Below are positions 1 through 12,420 of a DNA stretch of 64,000 nt, piece by piece; the first letter of the stretch is position 1, and the number at the start of each line of letters is the position of its first letter. The position numbers were made by a program, and so were the translations under genes. This stretch comes from Protopterus annectens. Lineage: Eukaryota; Chordata; Ceratodontiformes; Protopteridae. The stretch lies in contig NC_056733.1 of assembly GCF_019279795.1 (NCBI RefSeq), forward strand, positions 1,119,993,407 to 1,120,057,406. Reading direction: 5' to 3'. Under the pieces are notes generated by a model that saw only the letters and a program-made list of their open reading frames with translations, did no database searches and was not told where the DNA came from.

Positions 1-1985
1 CCTCTTAGTGCAAGGGGATGTCATGTATGTATTGCAGGTATATATGTAGACTGTTGCTACTGTAAAAGGGGTTGTCTTAACAGACATGTTGTGTGTGGGA
101 GGTCACATCTGCTATTGACATGTACGCCATCAGTTACTGACAGACATCCTAAGGTCATCATAGTACAGTACCACTGATATCACAGCAATGATCCTGTGGA
201 CTACAGCAGATATATGACCAATAAATGTGGTTTGGCACACTTTGGGCAGTCCAGAGGTATACACAGATCCCCTTAGTGCGAGACATGTGGACCAAGCCTG
301 CCATATACATGGGTATATCACGTAAATACTGGACTACATATGCCCACACAGTTTATGCAGTCACACACTCCTGTCTGTCCTGACACATAACTGGTGGTGC
401 AGAGGTCACATGGACACATACTACCCACTAGTTATTGACAAACATCTGTACAGCATCCCACTGCTTTGTCAGAAATACACGACAGTTATGGTGGCCTGGC
501 AGCAGTACATATGGCAAATATCTGGGCATAACATCATAATGGGTAATTACACTAAGCTGCTAGGCATGTAACAATGCACAGTGCAAACTACAGGCAGACT
601 GCCACAACACTGGCCTACATTTCTTATGGGGGAATACACATGTACCTGCAAATATGTCAGGCTCAACAGTTATGCCACAGCACAGAGTAATCTGTGTGAA
701 AGTGCATACCCACAACCAATGTGAACACAGCCACAGTCACATATGGTAAGTAAGGTTAATATTACAGTATATAGACTGATCAGCACCATCCTCATATGTG
801 TCACTCACACACTAACCCTACATATACTGGGCCACGACACAGTGTGGTCTGATGCCTGTCTGTGGTATGGGACATGTGTGTGTTTGGCCCTACAAACATG
901 TAACCCAATAGGGTACCATACACTGGTGCAGCATGTAACATCAGACAGAACAGGGCCAAGAACAATGACATCTACCACAGTCTATACACAGGCCAGGGTA
1001 TGTATACACAATACACATACTGTCGACAATCACCAAAAGTACACAGACCTCACTACTGTACACACAATCATAGAATACCCAGGTCATGTCCTCAAATATA
1101 ATCCCTACTATACATAACATGTCTAGCAGTCTGATATCTGGCTGGCTTGTTATCAGGTATGATGTCAATACATAATGTTGTACAGAACATATGCACCTCT
1201 TACTGCATGACATATGTACAAAGGTTGACAGACTTGTGGCTGGAGACACAAACACTGGGCCAATATTGGCATATTGCTGTGATAACCTCATACATTTACT
1301 GTTGTAACAGGGTTTGTTGTGACATATGTCCTATGAGGGATATGAAGTCAGTAACTCTCATGGCTGTCACCATGTACTGACTGCAATCCTCAGACTATGC
1401 TTCTGCAGTTCTAAGATAGGTGATCTGTGAGTAACACAAGCCACATAAGACTCCAAACACTGGCCAGTCTGCAGATAACCCTACAGGTGGGAGTTTCCTC
1501 AAACACATAACACTGTCATGACAAGTATTAAATCATGTAGACCAGCCATATCCACACAAACCCTGTTAAACCAACATTACTCCAAATGCAGAAGAGCAAC
1601 ACTTACTTTCTGTAGTCATGTCTGAAACATCCCCCTACTGTTTGTTGGCCTGTCTCCACAGTGTATGTTGTTAGAGGTACATCCCACTACCATCTGTGAT
1701 GCTGTTTGCCAAACACCGACATGAAGTCCTGCTCACAGTGAATGAAAAGGGCCAACACCCATATGATGTTCCTAGTTATGTTTCCATGCAATTGGTTATG
1801 GGAATTACCACAGCTGTTCCACATGCAATCAGCTATTCGGGAATGCAATTCGTGCAGAGGCCATCAGCTGATCATGAGCATCACTTACAAAACACAAGCT
1901 GCTGCCTAAGCAAAGCAGATGTACTTCTCCACATCCTAAGCATGTTTGTGTCATACACATACCAATACGGGGTTTCAAACTGCTG
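1..1985. other. Unrecognised CA/TG-rich sequence
   Basis: No gene, RNA or known repeat is recognised here. The sequence is rich in tgtaca, acatatg and cacatg words and poor in CpG, as expected of old methylated vertebrate DNA. Phrases such as gaggtcacat recur (near 100 and 400), hinting at very degraded repetition. The frames of up to about 120 codons show no recognisable domain and both strands are open over the same stretch, so I treat them as chance. Confidence 0.5.
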
Positions 1986-1992
1986 CCTATGT

Positions 1993-2410
1993 AGTACTAG
2001 TACATGTCTATGCAGCTATTGCATGAACCACAGAGCTTACATGTTGGGGAGCTGTCCAAAGGTATATTCAATGGTGAGTGACATCAGCAACAGTGATAAA
2101 GGAGGGATATGGTAGGTGTAGTACACGTGCCTGTCCACAAGAACAGGTGGCAAGGTCAACACAGTCACACTCTCTCAGGGACTCATACAGATTATCACAG
2201 TTGGCAAGGTGAGGATTAGACTTCCTAACTAGGTAGTTTGCCACAATACAGTAATACGCAGGTATCACATGCACTATAGGGGTTATCAGGATGATATATG
2301 GGCAAAGGGTACGTCAAGGTGTCTGACATCAGAAGGCATGCTTCAGTAGGCTGATGGGAGGTGTAGTGAGTGTAAATGGCGGCCAAATCATTATACTCCA
2401 CATACACACA
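1993..2410 (+). repeat. Degenerate copies of the ~230-bp tandem repeat
   Basis: Two diverged copies of the unit that forms the array at 3.4-8 kb. The first (about 1993-2122) keeps in order the words ccacagagctta, ccaaaggt, gtgacatcagca and a final ggtgtag. The second (about 2226-2400) keeps aactaggtag, a tacagtaatacgcag block and gtgtagtgagtgtaaatgg. They are much more diverged than the main array, which suggests an older expansion. Confidence 0.55.
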
Positions 2411-3394
2411 GAAACAGGTTTGCCAGTACTGACATGCATGGGTGCATTGCTTCACAGGTGTGTAGTGGTTGACTGTGCCAGAAGGGTGTAAAAGGCTAGG
2501 TAAAGGGTATACCTCGGTATCAGGCCACATGACAATGGTCTGCAGTGTGGCTCAGGGGTATAGTGTCTGTATTGGCCCACACACGTGGGTATTGTATTGA
2601 ACATCCAGTCATCTTGGTTACTATTGTGGGTGGCCAGTGCTGTGCAATCCTTGCCATGTATGTGTTCTATATTCCATAACATGGACGGTGTCTGGGATAT
2701 GCACACATCCCACATGCATGTTCTGTGACATGTGGAAGTGTACCTGGGGTGTCTAAGGCATGTTGTGTAGACAGATTATCATCAGATGTACCATTCCTGA
2801 TCTCATGTGCTGAGACCTGGCAATGGACACCAGGTTGACACTGCACCTACATTGACAGCATGATACAGGTATTCCCTGGTGTCAGTGGCATCTGTCCATA
2901 CAGGGCATGTGTATAAGGCATGATATGTCCTTTGTGGGTTACATTTACTGGCTCTACAGTTGTTGCAGACATCCAGTGGGGAACATAGTGAAGGAGCACT
3001 GTATGCAATCGTTTGCCTATTGTAGGGATGGGACAGGGTGCCATGTCCTCTGTAGTCCACTGCAATCACACCATGATTACTATCTGTGGGCAACATGCAG
3101 GGAACTAAAAACACAGTGGTTGTTGCTTAGCTGAGTGTGTTTGTATATGAGACATGGGTGGAGAGTGTTCTCTGGGTAATACAAGGGCTGCTTATATTGT
3201 TCCCCAAGCCATGATGTCACATGTAGGGGTATTGATTGTCTACCCCAGCCTCTCTGATGTTTGACATCTGTTATCCTTGTAAGGTAGACATTGTGACATA
3301 CAATAGGCCCACCATATAAGAAATTTGCAAAACCTGCTCCACAATGAGTCCTGTTGTTACACACTCAAAGCTACCTCCACACAGGATACATATG
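2411..3394. other. Unrecognised sequence
   Basis: No domain, repeat unit or RNA recognised. Frames of up to about 100 codons overlap on both strands and show no family motif. Confidence 0.4.
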
Positions 3395-3395
3395 A

Positions 3396-3474
<79 letters not shown>

Positions 3475-4338
3475 CAAATCTCACAGTTGCCATGTCTGGA
3501 ATTATAACTCCTACCTAACTAGTACTTCACACTACAGCATTATGCAGTTATAGCACACGCCACAGAGCTTACTGGGCTAGTCCTTCCCCAAAGGTGTATT
3601 TCAAAGTGAGTGACATCAGCAGGCTTGCCAAAGTAGGGAAATGGAAGATGTAGTGATTGTGAATGGCCTCAAAAGCATTGATTGCTACACAGACACACAA
3701 ACTTTTACACTTGCCATGTCTGGGATTAGAATTCCTACCTAACTAGTACATCACACTACAGCATTACACAGTTATAGTATGTGCCACAGAACTTACTGGG
3801 CTGGTCTTTCCCCAAAGGTGTATTTCAAAGTGAATGACATCAGCAGGCTTGCCAAAGTAGGGCAATGGAAGTTGTAGTGACTGTGAATGGCCTCAAAAGC
3901 ATTGATCACTACACAGACAAACACACAAACTTTTACACTTGCCATGTCTGGGATTAGAACTTCTACCTAATTGGTACATCATACTACAGCATTACGCAGT
4001 TATAGCACACACCATGGAGCTTAATTGGCTAGTCCATCCCCAAAGGTGTACTTCAAAGTGAATGATATCAGCAGCCTTGCCAAAGGAGGGAAATGGAAGT
4101 TGTAGTGACTGTGAATGGCCTCAAAAGCATTAATCCCTACACAGACAAACAAACACATACACAAACTTTTACACTAGCCATGTCTGGGGTTAGAACTCCT
4201 ACCTAACTAATACATGATACTACAGTATTACACAGTTATAGCTTGCTCCAGTGAGCTTACTGGGCTAGTCCTTCCCCAAAGGTGTATTTCAGAGTGAATG
4301 ACATCAGCAGCCTTGCCAAGGTTGGGCAATGGATAGTG
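3395..4338 (+). repeat. ~230-bp tandem repeat array, left part
   Basis: About four units of 227-236 bp. The phase marker ttgccatgtc (tagccatgtc in the last unit) occurs at about 3485, 3712, 3939 and 4175. Each unit runs: gccatgtctggg, cctacctaac, a tacagcatta block, agcttactgggctagtcc, ccaaaggtgta, gacatcagcag, gactgtgaatggcc, then a CA-rich stretch. The array is cut at 4338, where a CR1-like LINE lies, and continues in phase at 7168. Confidence 0.85.
3399..3470 (+). repeat. (CA)n microsatellite
   Basis: About 36 uninterrupted CA dinucleotides. It sits where the ~230-bp unit carries its short ctacacagacaaacacac stretch, so it looks like an expansion of that seed. Confidence 0.95.
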
Positions 4339-7167
4339 TAGGTCATAGGTTCATAGGTTGAGACTAGGCTATTGGCCCTAGGGCCTATACATGCTTAGCC
4401 ATGACAATTCCTTGGCTATGTCTTCCCACAATATTTACTTCCCTGGACCCCTGTCTAGCAGGGCAACTGACATGATCCCCGGGGTCAATTTCCTATCTCC
4501 CATCCAATCGTCCAGGTTCCTTTTGAAGAGGGCCAAAGAGGCACTCTGCTTAACATGTATGGGCAGTCTATTCCAGAGTCTGGAGAGTCTCTGGGTCAGG
4601 AACACATCCCTCCAGCATGTATTGTGCATTGTGATGACAAGATTTGGATCTCTGGAGCATGTGGCTGTGAGGGTTTGGAATTCTTTAAGTGTAGCATGTC
4701 CAACAGCTGTGGGTATGACATGGCATGGTATGTTAAGCAGAGATCATCTCTGAGAATATGATATGTGACAGAGTATAGCTGGATGATTTTCAGATGGTCA
4801 GCATAGGGCATCAGGTTTAGGCTTGTGATTCTTTTAGTGAGGTATGTCTGCAGCCTTTCTAGTTGTTGCAGATGTCTTGTGAGGTACATACGTAACAGGC
4901 CGTTGTAGTCTGTAATGGGTCTACTGAGAGATGACTACAGTGTCACAATGGCCTCCTTTTTCCTGGATGTAAAGCCCTTAGTGATGAGGTGTGCCACATA
5001 GGTGGATTTCCTGACTGTTGTGGTGATGTGGTTATCAAAGGTGAGACCACTGTCCACCTGTGTCCCTAAGTCTCTTATCACACTTTAGTTGCTTAGTGCA
5101 CTGCCACCTATGTGGTACTTCACAGGTACATGTCCCTTCCCAAAGGGGATAACTATACATTTCTTGGCATTGATCTTGAGGCCATGGCTCAGGCACCAAG
5201 CATGTATTTCTGTAAGGCCCTTCTGTAGAATATCCACATCATGTGGTGATTCAACATTGGCTCCCAGTGTGCAGTCATCTGCGACCTATGTTTGCCAGAG
5301 TCCCATACTGTTGGGTGGTACTTCAGAGCAGTAGATGCCAAACAAGGGCAGTGCCAGGACTGAACCCTAAGGTACTCCAACTGTCACTTGTCTGGGGCTG
5401 GGGTTGGTGTCACCTACATTTACAGCGTGGGTTCTGTCAGTACAGCAGTTGGCAGCCCATTGGGTGACATAGGGATTAATGGCCAGCTTGATACATTTAT
5501 CTATGATTCCAGATTGGAGGATGGTGTCGAAGGCCTTGGTGAGGTCTGGATAGGCTGTGTGAACCACCTTACCCTCGTCTACAGCTCTGGAGACTGATTC
5601 ACAGTTGTCAATCAGGTTGAGGTGACATGATTGGCCCTTCACAAACCCAACCTGGTTGGGGTCCAGTGTTTGCAGGTTGCCAGTGTCTTTGTTTTAATTC
5701 CCATGATAATAAATTCCATGGCCTTGCAGATAAGGCACATTATACTGCTGGGACTGTAGTTCACGGGATCCAAGGTGGATCCCCCCTTGCGGACTGGGAT
5801 AACTGTAGCTGTGCACCACACAGTGGGCACAAAGTCTGAGGTGTTGCTATGATTAGACATGCCACATAGGTGAGGTACCAGTTCATTTTGTACTTCATGT
5901 AGTACACAGCCTGAAATGTTGACTGGTCCCATGGCTGCTATTGTCTTAGCTCTGGAGAGTGTGGTTTTTACCTATGTGGCCGTTATTACCAGAATCTGTC
6001 AGTCTTTCAGTGTTGAGATGGGCCCTTTCAGGGGTGGGATGGAGGTGCAATTGGCACTGAATCGATCTGCCAGGATACAATATACTTGGGAGCAGTATAT
6101 TTAATACCATCCTGTTGTAGCTCAGAGCAGATCTGAGCATTGCCATTTAGATTCCTGACATAGCTATGGAACATCTTGCAGTTGTCTTTGGCATCTTTGG
6201 CTATATTATGTTCATAACTAGCTCTGGTGGATGTTATGAGGGATCTCAGCTTGTTACTGTGGCTGGTAAGGGAGTATTTTGCATCCTGGAAATTCCCCTG
6301 TTTCTGCAACAGTTTCTTCTTTTTGTTGTACAGTATGTCTATGGCAGGGGGCCACCACATTGGCTACCTTTTCTTGGTTCTATATTTGATGTCACGATTC
6401 ATGCATGAGTAGATGTGCTCATACAGTACCTTCATGTAGGATTCAGCAGTCATCCTTTCAGTTCCCATCTGCATGGGTGTCATGACATTAATCATGTCTG
6501 ACATGTATAGCATGATGTTGGCTTTGGAGATGTGTGTTATGGAGGTTTCCTTACTGGGGTGTGGGAGAAGGATGTGGATGTTAAGGGTGATTAGCTCATG
6601 GGCAGACCTAACCACTGATGGGGTGACCATAGATGTGGAGCATTGATTTCCCATGTTGGTAATGACCAGGTCTAAGATATTTGAGCCCCTGGTGGGACTA
6701 TGGGTTACTTGATCCAGGGCATTGGGAATTATGACTTCCAAAAACCGTTAGGCACACGTGTTGGCACACAAGTATTTTTCCCAGTTAATGGCAGGGTAGT
6801 GTAAGTCACCCAGTATTAGGGTGTTTGGTTGTATCATAATATTTCCCAGTATGTTTCAAAAGCTGTAGTGGGAATCTTGAAGCATGGTGGGGGATCTGTA
6901 GCAAGCTATACAATTTGGATTGCAGTCCAACCTAGTGTTAGTTGCACCGGGGGTATTTCAGATACATTCTGTTGGGCAAGTAGCCCGGTGGTGTGAATAT
7001 CCTTGGAGAATATGGAGACTCCTCCACCTTTATTGTTTTAGTCCTGGTTTGGTGGCCAACAGGTGTGGTGAGAGCTGTACCTGGTATTGCAGGGGTGCTC
7101 TCTGGAGCCTTGGATCAGGTCTCTGTTACTGCACAGATATCGATGTTCTCCATTTTTAGGTGTGCCT
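4339..7167 (-). mobile_element. CR1-like LINE, 5'-truncated copy A
   Basis: A minus-strand copy of the non-LTR retrotransposon present nearly full length at 43.4-48.6 kb. Its 3' end, with repeated cctatgaa words, lies at about 4339-4360. The 5' end is truncated inside the endonuclease domain near 7167, at the segment equal to about 45750 in the other copy. The body aligns by eye through endonuclease, linker, reverse transcriptase and C-terminal region. Left flank ...ggatagtgta and right flank tagtgactgtgaatgg together rebuild one unit of the surrounding ~230-bp repeat, so the LINE landed inside the array. Any target duplication is very short, as is common for CR1. Confidence 0.9.
4435..7160 (-). 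pseudogene. CR1-like ORF2 (endonuclease-reverse transcriptase) remnant
   Basis: Broken coding remains of the LINE ORF2, which nicks target DNA and reverse-transcribes the element RNA. Reading 5' to 3' on the minus strand: an endonuclease segment (about 7160-6600) with MENIDICAVTET, then NILDLVITNMGN at 6741-6364; a linker with the KKKLLQKQ block at 6360-6028; an RT entry region with VNISGCVLHEVQN at 5932-5639; a LTKAFDTI block (5642-5367) holding the first catalytic aspartate; a decayed VADDCTLGA motif near 5290 in another frame; and C-terminal parts at 4889-4596 and 4629-4435 (RLSRLWNRLPI, DDWMGDRK). At least six frameshifts or stops separate these pieces, so it is an old dead copy. Confidence 0.85.
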
Positions 7168-7200
7168 AGTGACTGTGAATGGCCACAAAAACATTGATCC

Positions 7201-7203
<3 letters not shown>

Positions 7204-7283
<80 letters not shown>
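7204..7283 (+). repeat. (CA)n microsatellite
   Basis: About 40 perfect CA units following ccctacac within a ~230-bp repeat unit. Confidence 0.95.
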
Positions 7284-7287
<4 letters not shown>

Positions 7288-7718
7288 CACAGTTGCCATG
7301 TCCAGGAATAGAACTCCAACCTAACTAGTACATCACGCTACAGCATTACACAGTTATAGGACACACTACAGAGATTAGTGGGCTACTCCTTCCCCAAAGG
7401 TGTAGTTCAAAGTGAATGACATCAGCAGGCTTGCCAAAGTAGGGCAATGGAAGATGTAGTGACTGTGAATGACCTCAAAAGCATTGATCCCTACACAGAT
7501 AAACACACAAAGTTCTACAGTTGCCATGTCTGGGAGTAGATCTCCTACTTAACTAGTATATCACACTACAGCATTACGCAGTTATAGGACGTGCCATGGA
7601 GATTACTGGACTACTCCTTCCCCAAAGGTGTATTTCAAAGTGAATGACATCAGCAGCCCTGCCAAAGTAGGGCATTTGAAATTGTAGTGAGTGTAAATGG
7701 CCTCAAAAGCATTGATCC

Positions 7719-7719
<1 letters not shown>

Positions 7720-7772
<53 letters not shown>
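7720..7772 (+). repeat. (CA)n microsatellite
   Basis: About 26 CA units, again directly after attgatccct in a ~230-bp unit, the same position as in the other two expansions. Confidence 0.95.
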
Positions 7773-7775
<3 letters not shown>

Positions 7776-7960
7776 TACCATGCCTGGGATTAGAACTCCT
7801 ACCTAACTTGTACATCACACTATAGCAATATGCAGTTATAGAACACTCCATGGAGCTTATAGGGCTACTCCTTCCCCAAAGGTGTATTTCAAGGTAAAGA
7901 CATCAGCAGGCTTGCCATTGTAGGGCAATGGGGAGTGCAGTGTGTGTGCATGGTCCATAA

Positions 7961-8394
7961 CCCATTCATCTGGAAGCAGATACACAACACTCAGACACAC
8001 ACAGGTTTATATTCCACAGGTACGTGTACACAACTGCTAGATGACTACTGACTTGTACAGTCATGTTACACAGTTAGCACAAGCATCACAGACACTGTAG
8101 TTCTGAGGGATACCAGAGATAAATGTCTACAGTAATTGACATTTGCACATCATATGGTTTTAGCCAACTGGATGTGTGCTGGGTGGGCAGGCCACATGAT
8201 GGGAGGCTCTTTGTCACTGTCTGTCACTCTCTTCCACACATCTGTGTATGTGTAATTTTGGCCTATTATAGTGTGTTGTCCTTGGATATATGTGTGTATT
8301 CCAATCCAATGTGTGTGCAAAGCATGACTGGTGTGTTCTGAGGAGTGTGTGCACAAACATCTGTGACTGTCAGATATGTATAGTCCACTGTTGC
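7961..8394. other. Unrecognised sequence
   Basis: Transition from the ~230-bp array to CA/TG-rich sequence. A degraded echo of the unit (cacagttagcacaag near 8070) may be present. No gene recognised. Confidence 0.35.
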
Positions 8395-8516
8395 CAGACA
8401 TGGGCTTCATTTCTGTAAGTGTGTGAGCATGCCCAGTACGAGCTTTCAGTATTTTGTTGTCAGACATGGGCTTCATTTCTCTAGGTGTGGGAGCATGCCC
8501 AGTATTACCTTCTGTA
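8395..8516 (+). repeat. 66-bp tandem duplication
   Basis: Two adjacent copies beginning cagacatgggcttcatttct at 8395 and 8461, each continuing with a gagcatgcccagta block. Spacing is 66 bp. Confidence 0.8.
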
Positions 8517-11160
8517 TTGAATGTGTGAATCCATTCCAGGTAGGTTGTACTCCAGTGCAGGCTTTTGTGTTCTACACCTACAGCTAGAACCTGTTTCTGT
8601 GGGATATCTGTAGATCGGTTGACAATATAGGGTCAAAATGGGCAAAGGATACTGGATTACTGTAGGTAATTGTGTCTGTGCTGCTTCTGCTACATGGTCT
8701 TGGTGTTAACAGAGATATTCAGATATATGAACTGTTTTACACTGTGATGTTTTATGTAATCAAGTACTGTCAGGTATACATATTTGCTTGCAGTAATGTC
8801 CTGGGGAGCACAGGGTGAATGCAGCTGTGTCCAGTATTGTGGTCTGCAGCCTACATATTCTTTCACAATCATGCCATTCTGGAGGGGAGGCTGCAGACAC
8901 GTGCTGCTGGGTCTGTGTAAATGGTTCAGCACCTTGCTACAGTGGTGGCTGAGGATCCCATGCTTGTACATCCATCGACGTGACAGATGGCCATATCCTG
9001 CTGTGGCCATACCTCACAGCTGTACAGATTCACACAGGTTACCCAGAGGCAGGGGTCATAATTCTGGACATTACCCCTTCACACTGTGGTTTACGAGCAA
9101 GTTTGTAGCCACCCATTCCTGTGTCTGCAGGCAGGGATAGTATGTGCACACGGCTGAGTTTCGGACTTCACACATTCCATGCCGCCCATGCTCCTACCCC
9201 ACCCCACCCTCTATTATTCTATCCTCTTCCAAATATTATGCAAACATTATTTGATAAGTTCCCTATAGTTATCACCTCATCCCAGCAGTAATTCGGTGTT
9301 GATCCACAGTTTATGCAGTAGGACATGGTGGACATGTTACTGGGATTTGTCCACATGGCCTTGCATTTGGGTTCTGTGGACTGTGTTATGTTGTTATTTG
9401 GGAGTCCATAACATAACATACATTGGCAGTATGGGTGAGACACAGGCCTTTGGCAGAGGACTGTAGGCCATTTGGTAGTGATGCAGGCCAGCTGTAGCTG
9501 GCCGTTGCATTGTGTCACTCCTACAGTCCCAGATTGCAAGACACTATATTCCCCTGGGGTGACAGGGTAGGTGTGCAAGGTGTTAATGCCAATACTTTCT
9601 GTCATTATTGATCCAGTGATGTGGATACTGGCAGGGTGCTGCTTATAGCTAGGGACACACCTGCATGGGACACCTGTTCTGCATGCTGCATTCTTTGGCT
9701 ATTGCCATACAGAGGTGGGGGTCATATTGTACTCATTCCCAACAGGAGGGATACGGCCAGAGAGGTACCTGTGGGTGATGGTGGGGTGAGCTGGGTGCAT
9801 GTGTGCTATGAACACTACTTGCATCTGACTCACAGATATGCATGGGGCATTCCACTTATGCTGGCTTGTGCAGGGACATCAGCTGTTTCTCAATACTTCA
9901 TACCCGTGACCTTTATGGTCTGCCAGTGTTTGGCCAGATGACATTGGTATTCCCTACTACAAACCCAACTAATGTGCTGCTAACCTGTATGTACAATTTC
10001 AAAGGTGTGTCCATTTGACAGTAACGTATTATACACTGTCTGTCTGGGGTACTTCCCCCTGTATACTGTTTGTATGTCTGGGCCCACATTCATGCCATGT
10101 CCATCTTTGAGATGGTGACAGATATCGCTTCCAAACATTTACTATGGCTTACTGCTGGGATGTGTTTTGCTGGAATGCATTGTTTTTGGCACTGCACTTG
10201 TAAGAACTTGGCCCTGTCATCGGCAGTACTGGCCAATGGCCACCAGGACAATCCTCACCATGCCTACATACTGACCACTCTCACACAATATACAACACAC
10301 ACCAACCTAACACACGCAGCCCTGCATATTGTACACATGCTACAATCTATCCTGCTACTTTGGCCGGCTCAGGTAATCTGTGCTCCACTGTTATTATACC
10401 TACACATACATGTTACTACATTTCTACATAGGATTGGGGGGGGGCACACCTGACACTTGTACACATTTGCTATGACTGTACTGGTATTTCAGGTATTCCA
10501 TTTCATTCTGTATTCTGACCTATCATGCTGACTAGAGGCATATCAGTGTACCACAGGTCTTAGGTATGACTGGCCTACATCTCAGTTTCAGACCTCTTAC
10601 CTTTCAGAACTAACATCCCACTGCCTGATTTGCTGTAGTCTGTGTAGATCTGGAGGAGGGATGTTCTCTATAGCCATCAGTCAGAGGCCTTAGAACAGCC
10701 TTTGTGTTTGTCTACACCTGTCCTGCTGGCTGAGACTGTTGTTGGGTATGTGAGCCTCCCTGACTGGCATTTGTGTATCCTATGGACACACATGTGGCCC
10801 ACCACATTTCCTGCAGTGAGTTTTGTCACCTTGTCTAGTACTGGCTACTATGGTGGCACCAGTATTTGTTACAGATCTCATGCTGCCACTATAGGCATCT
10901 ACTATCTGCTGGCATCCCATTCAGCCACCTGATTCCCTTGCATGCTCACATCCATACCATAGATACAAGTAACAAGACATACTACTTCATTCGGCAATTG
11001 ATAGGGAGAGTGACTTACCTTGTGGTTGTGCCAGTATTGAGGATGGTGCTGGAGGGCTGGCTATGTCGGATGCACATAGTACACTCCCTATACATGGTTA
11101 AGCACAGGTAGTGTCATGTTTGGCATCCCTTTTACTGTCTGTGCGAGTCAGAGAGAGGTG
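8517..11160. other. Unrecognised sequence 3' of the Harbinger transposase
   Basis: No recognised domain. It may include the 3' non-coding part of the Harbinger element, which lies on the minus strand just to the right, but I cannot find its terminal inverted repeat by eye. The longest frame on the minus strand, 9219-9605 (128 codons), is cysteine-rich and has several N-x-S/T sites but matches no family I know. No Myb/SANT-like partner gene, usual in autonomous Harbinger elements, is visible. Confidence 0.4.
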
Positions 11161-12420
11161 TCATTCCCTGGGTTCCTCCCATGTCAGTGTATGTGCTACG
11201 CGTTGCCTCTTTGCCATGGCCTGGACATACTGGGCATGCATTCTTCTGCCTACTGGGGCAGGCTTAGGTTGTTCCTCCTCTGAGTCACTCTGTGTCTGTG
11301 CAGGCCTTGACAATGGTGAGGGGCTGTGTGGCCCTGTCCCATGCTGTTCCTGCTGCAGCTGTTTCCGCAGGATCATATTGTGTAGCATGGCACATACGAT
11401 GACAATTTGGGTACATGTAGCTGGTGAGTACTGCAAGGCCCCACTGGATGTGCCCAGGCACTGGAACCATGACTTGAGCATCCCAAACACATGCTCTATT
11501 ATGATTCTGGTCTGTGCATGTGCCTCATTATGGAGTTCTTGTTCAGGTGTGTATGTATTTCTGATGGGTGTCATCAGCCACGGCTCCAATGCATAACCAG
11601 CATCCCCCACTACGTGGCCATAAGGGATGTCCCCACTGGCAAATCTATGGTACAGCTGCGTCATATGCCAGATGTGGGAGTCATGATAGCTTCCAGGGCA
11701 GCCAGCACACACATTCATTATAATGCCCTGGGCATCGCACATGACCTAGCAATTGATGGAGGGGAAGCCCTTGCGGTTGATGTAGACCCTACCCCGCTCA
11801 CTGGGTGGTACTTTGATGCATATGTGCATGCAGTCTATAACACCCACTACCTTAGGGTATTCTGCTATTTGGTGGAAGCGACACATATTGCTGGTCAACA
11901 CCTCACGGCTGTTGTGGAAATATACATGCTCACTGGCATGTGCTGACATGGCATCCAGGAACTGGTGGAGTACCCTAGATGCTGATGCCTGTGAGATCCC
12001 CATGATATCCCCAGTTGGCCTTTGGAAGGTATTTGTGGCTAGTATTTTTAGGCCTACACATACCTTAGTATCCACTGGGATGGGTTTCCCTCTGTTGGTT
12101 TTGTGTGTGAGGTGTGACTGCCACAGCCCAACAATTTGCTGTAGGAGGTCCCTCTCCACCCTATAGCACTCCACTATCTCCAGCTCATGTAGCCCCTGGT
12201 AGGTTACCCTGGGTCTGTACACTCTTCTCCTTCTCCTCACTGTGGGTTGGTCGTCAGCATTCTCATCCTCACCACCCTCAGCCTCTTCCACATGTTGATT
12301 AATGATAGCTGCTGCAGCCCCTATCATTTTGTTGCTTTTGTTTGGTAAAATTTCCCCGCTTGTGTACACTGGTGGTGGTGTAGAGTTTGTGGGAAAAAAC
12401 AGAGGGAAAGGTGTCTGCAT
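11161..12420 (-). pseudogene. PIF/Harbinger DDE transposase with one in-frame stop
   Basis: A HARBI1-like transposase, the nuclease that cuts and integrates PIF/Harbinger DNA transposons at 3-bp targets. Start ATG at 12420; the frame runs 224 codons, meets TAG at codon 225 (about 11746-11748), then continues in the same frame to codon 419 with stop at 11161-11163. N-terminus: acidic stretch (EEAEGGEDENADD, about 45-57), a basic VRRRRRVYRPRV block (61-72), then a helix-turn-helix-like region ending GISQASASRVL (about 141-151). DDE core: GVIDCMHI (Asp196), a CPGSYHDSHIW block (about 241-251), VVGDAGYALEPW (Asp273) and IIEHVFGMLK (Glu309). The tail is acidic (SDSEEEQ). All three catalytic residues are present, and length is normal for the family. 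The stop falls where a glutamine codon (CAG to TAG) is plausible. Inactive unless the stop is read through or is a sequencing error. Confidence 0.9.

Larger units (their letters stand above)
7168..7960 (+). repeat. ~230-bp tandem repeat array, right part
   Basis: Continuation of the array split by the LINE. It resumes at tagtgactgtgaatggcc and has the phase marker ttgccatgtc (or a variant) at about 7292, 7521 and 7774. About 3.4 units, two of which contain their own CA microsatellite at the same unit position. The last unit fades out near 7960. Confidence 0.85.
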
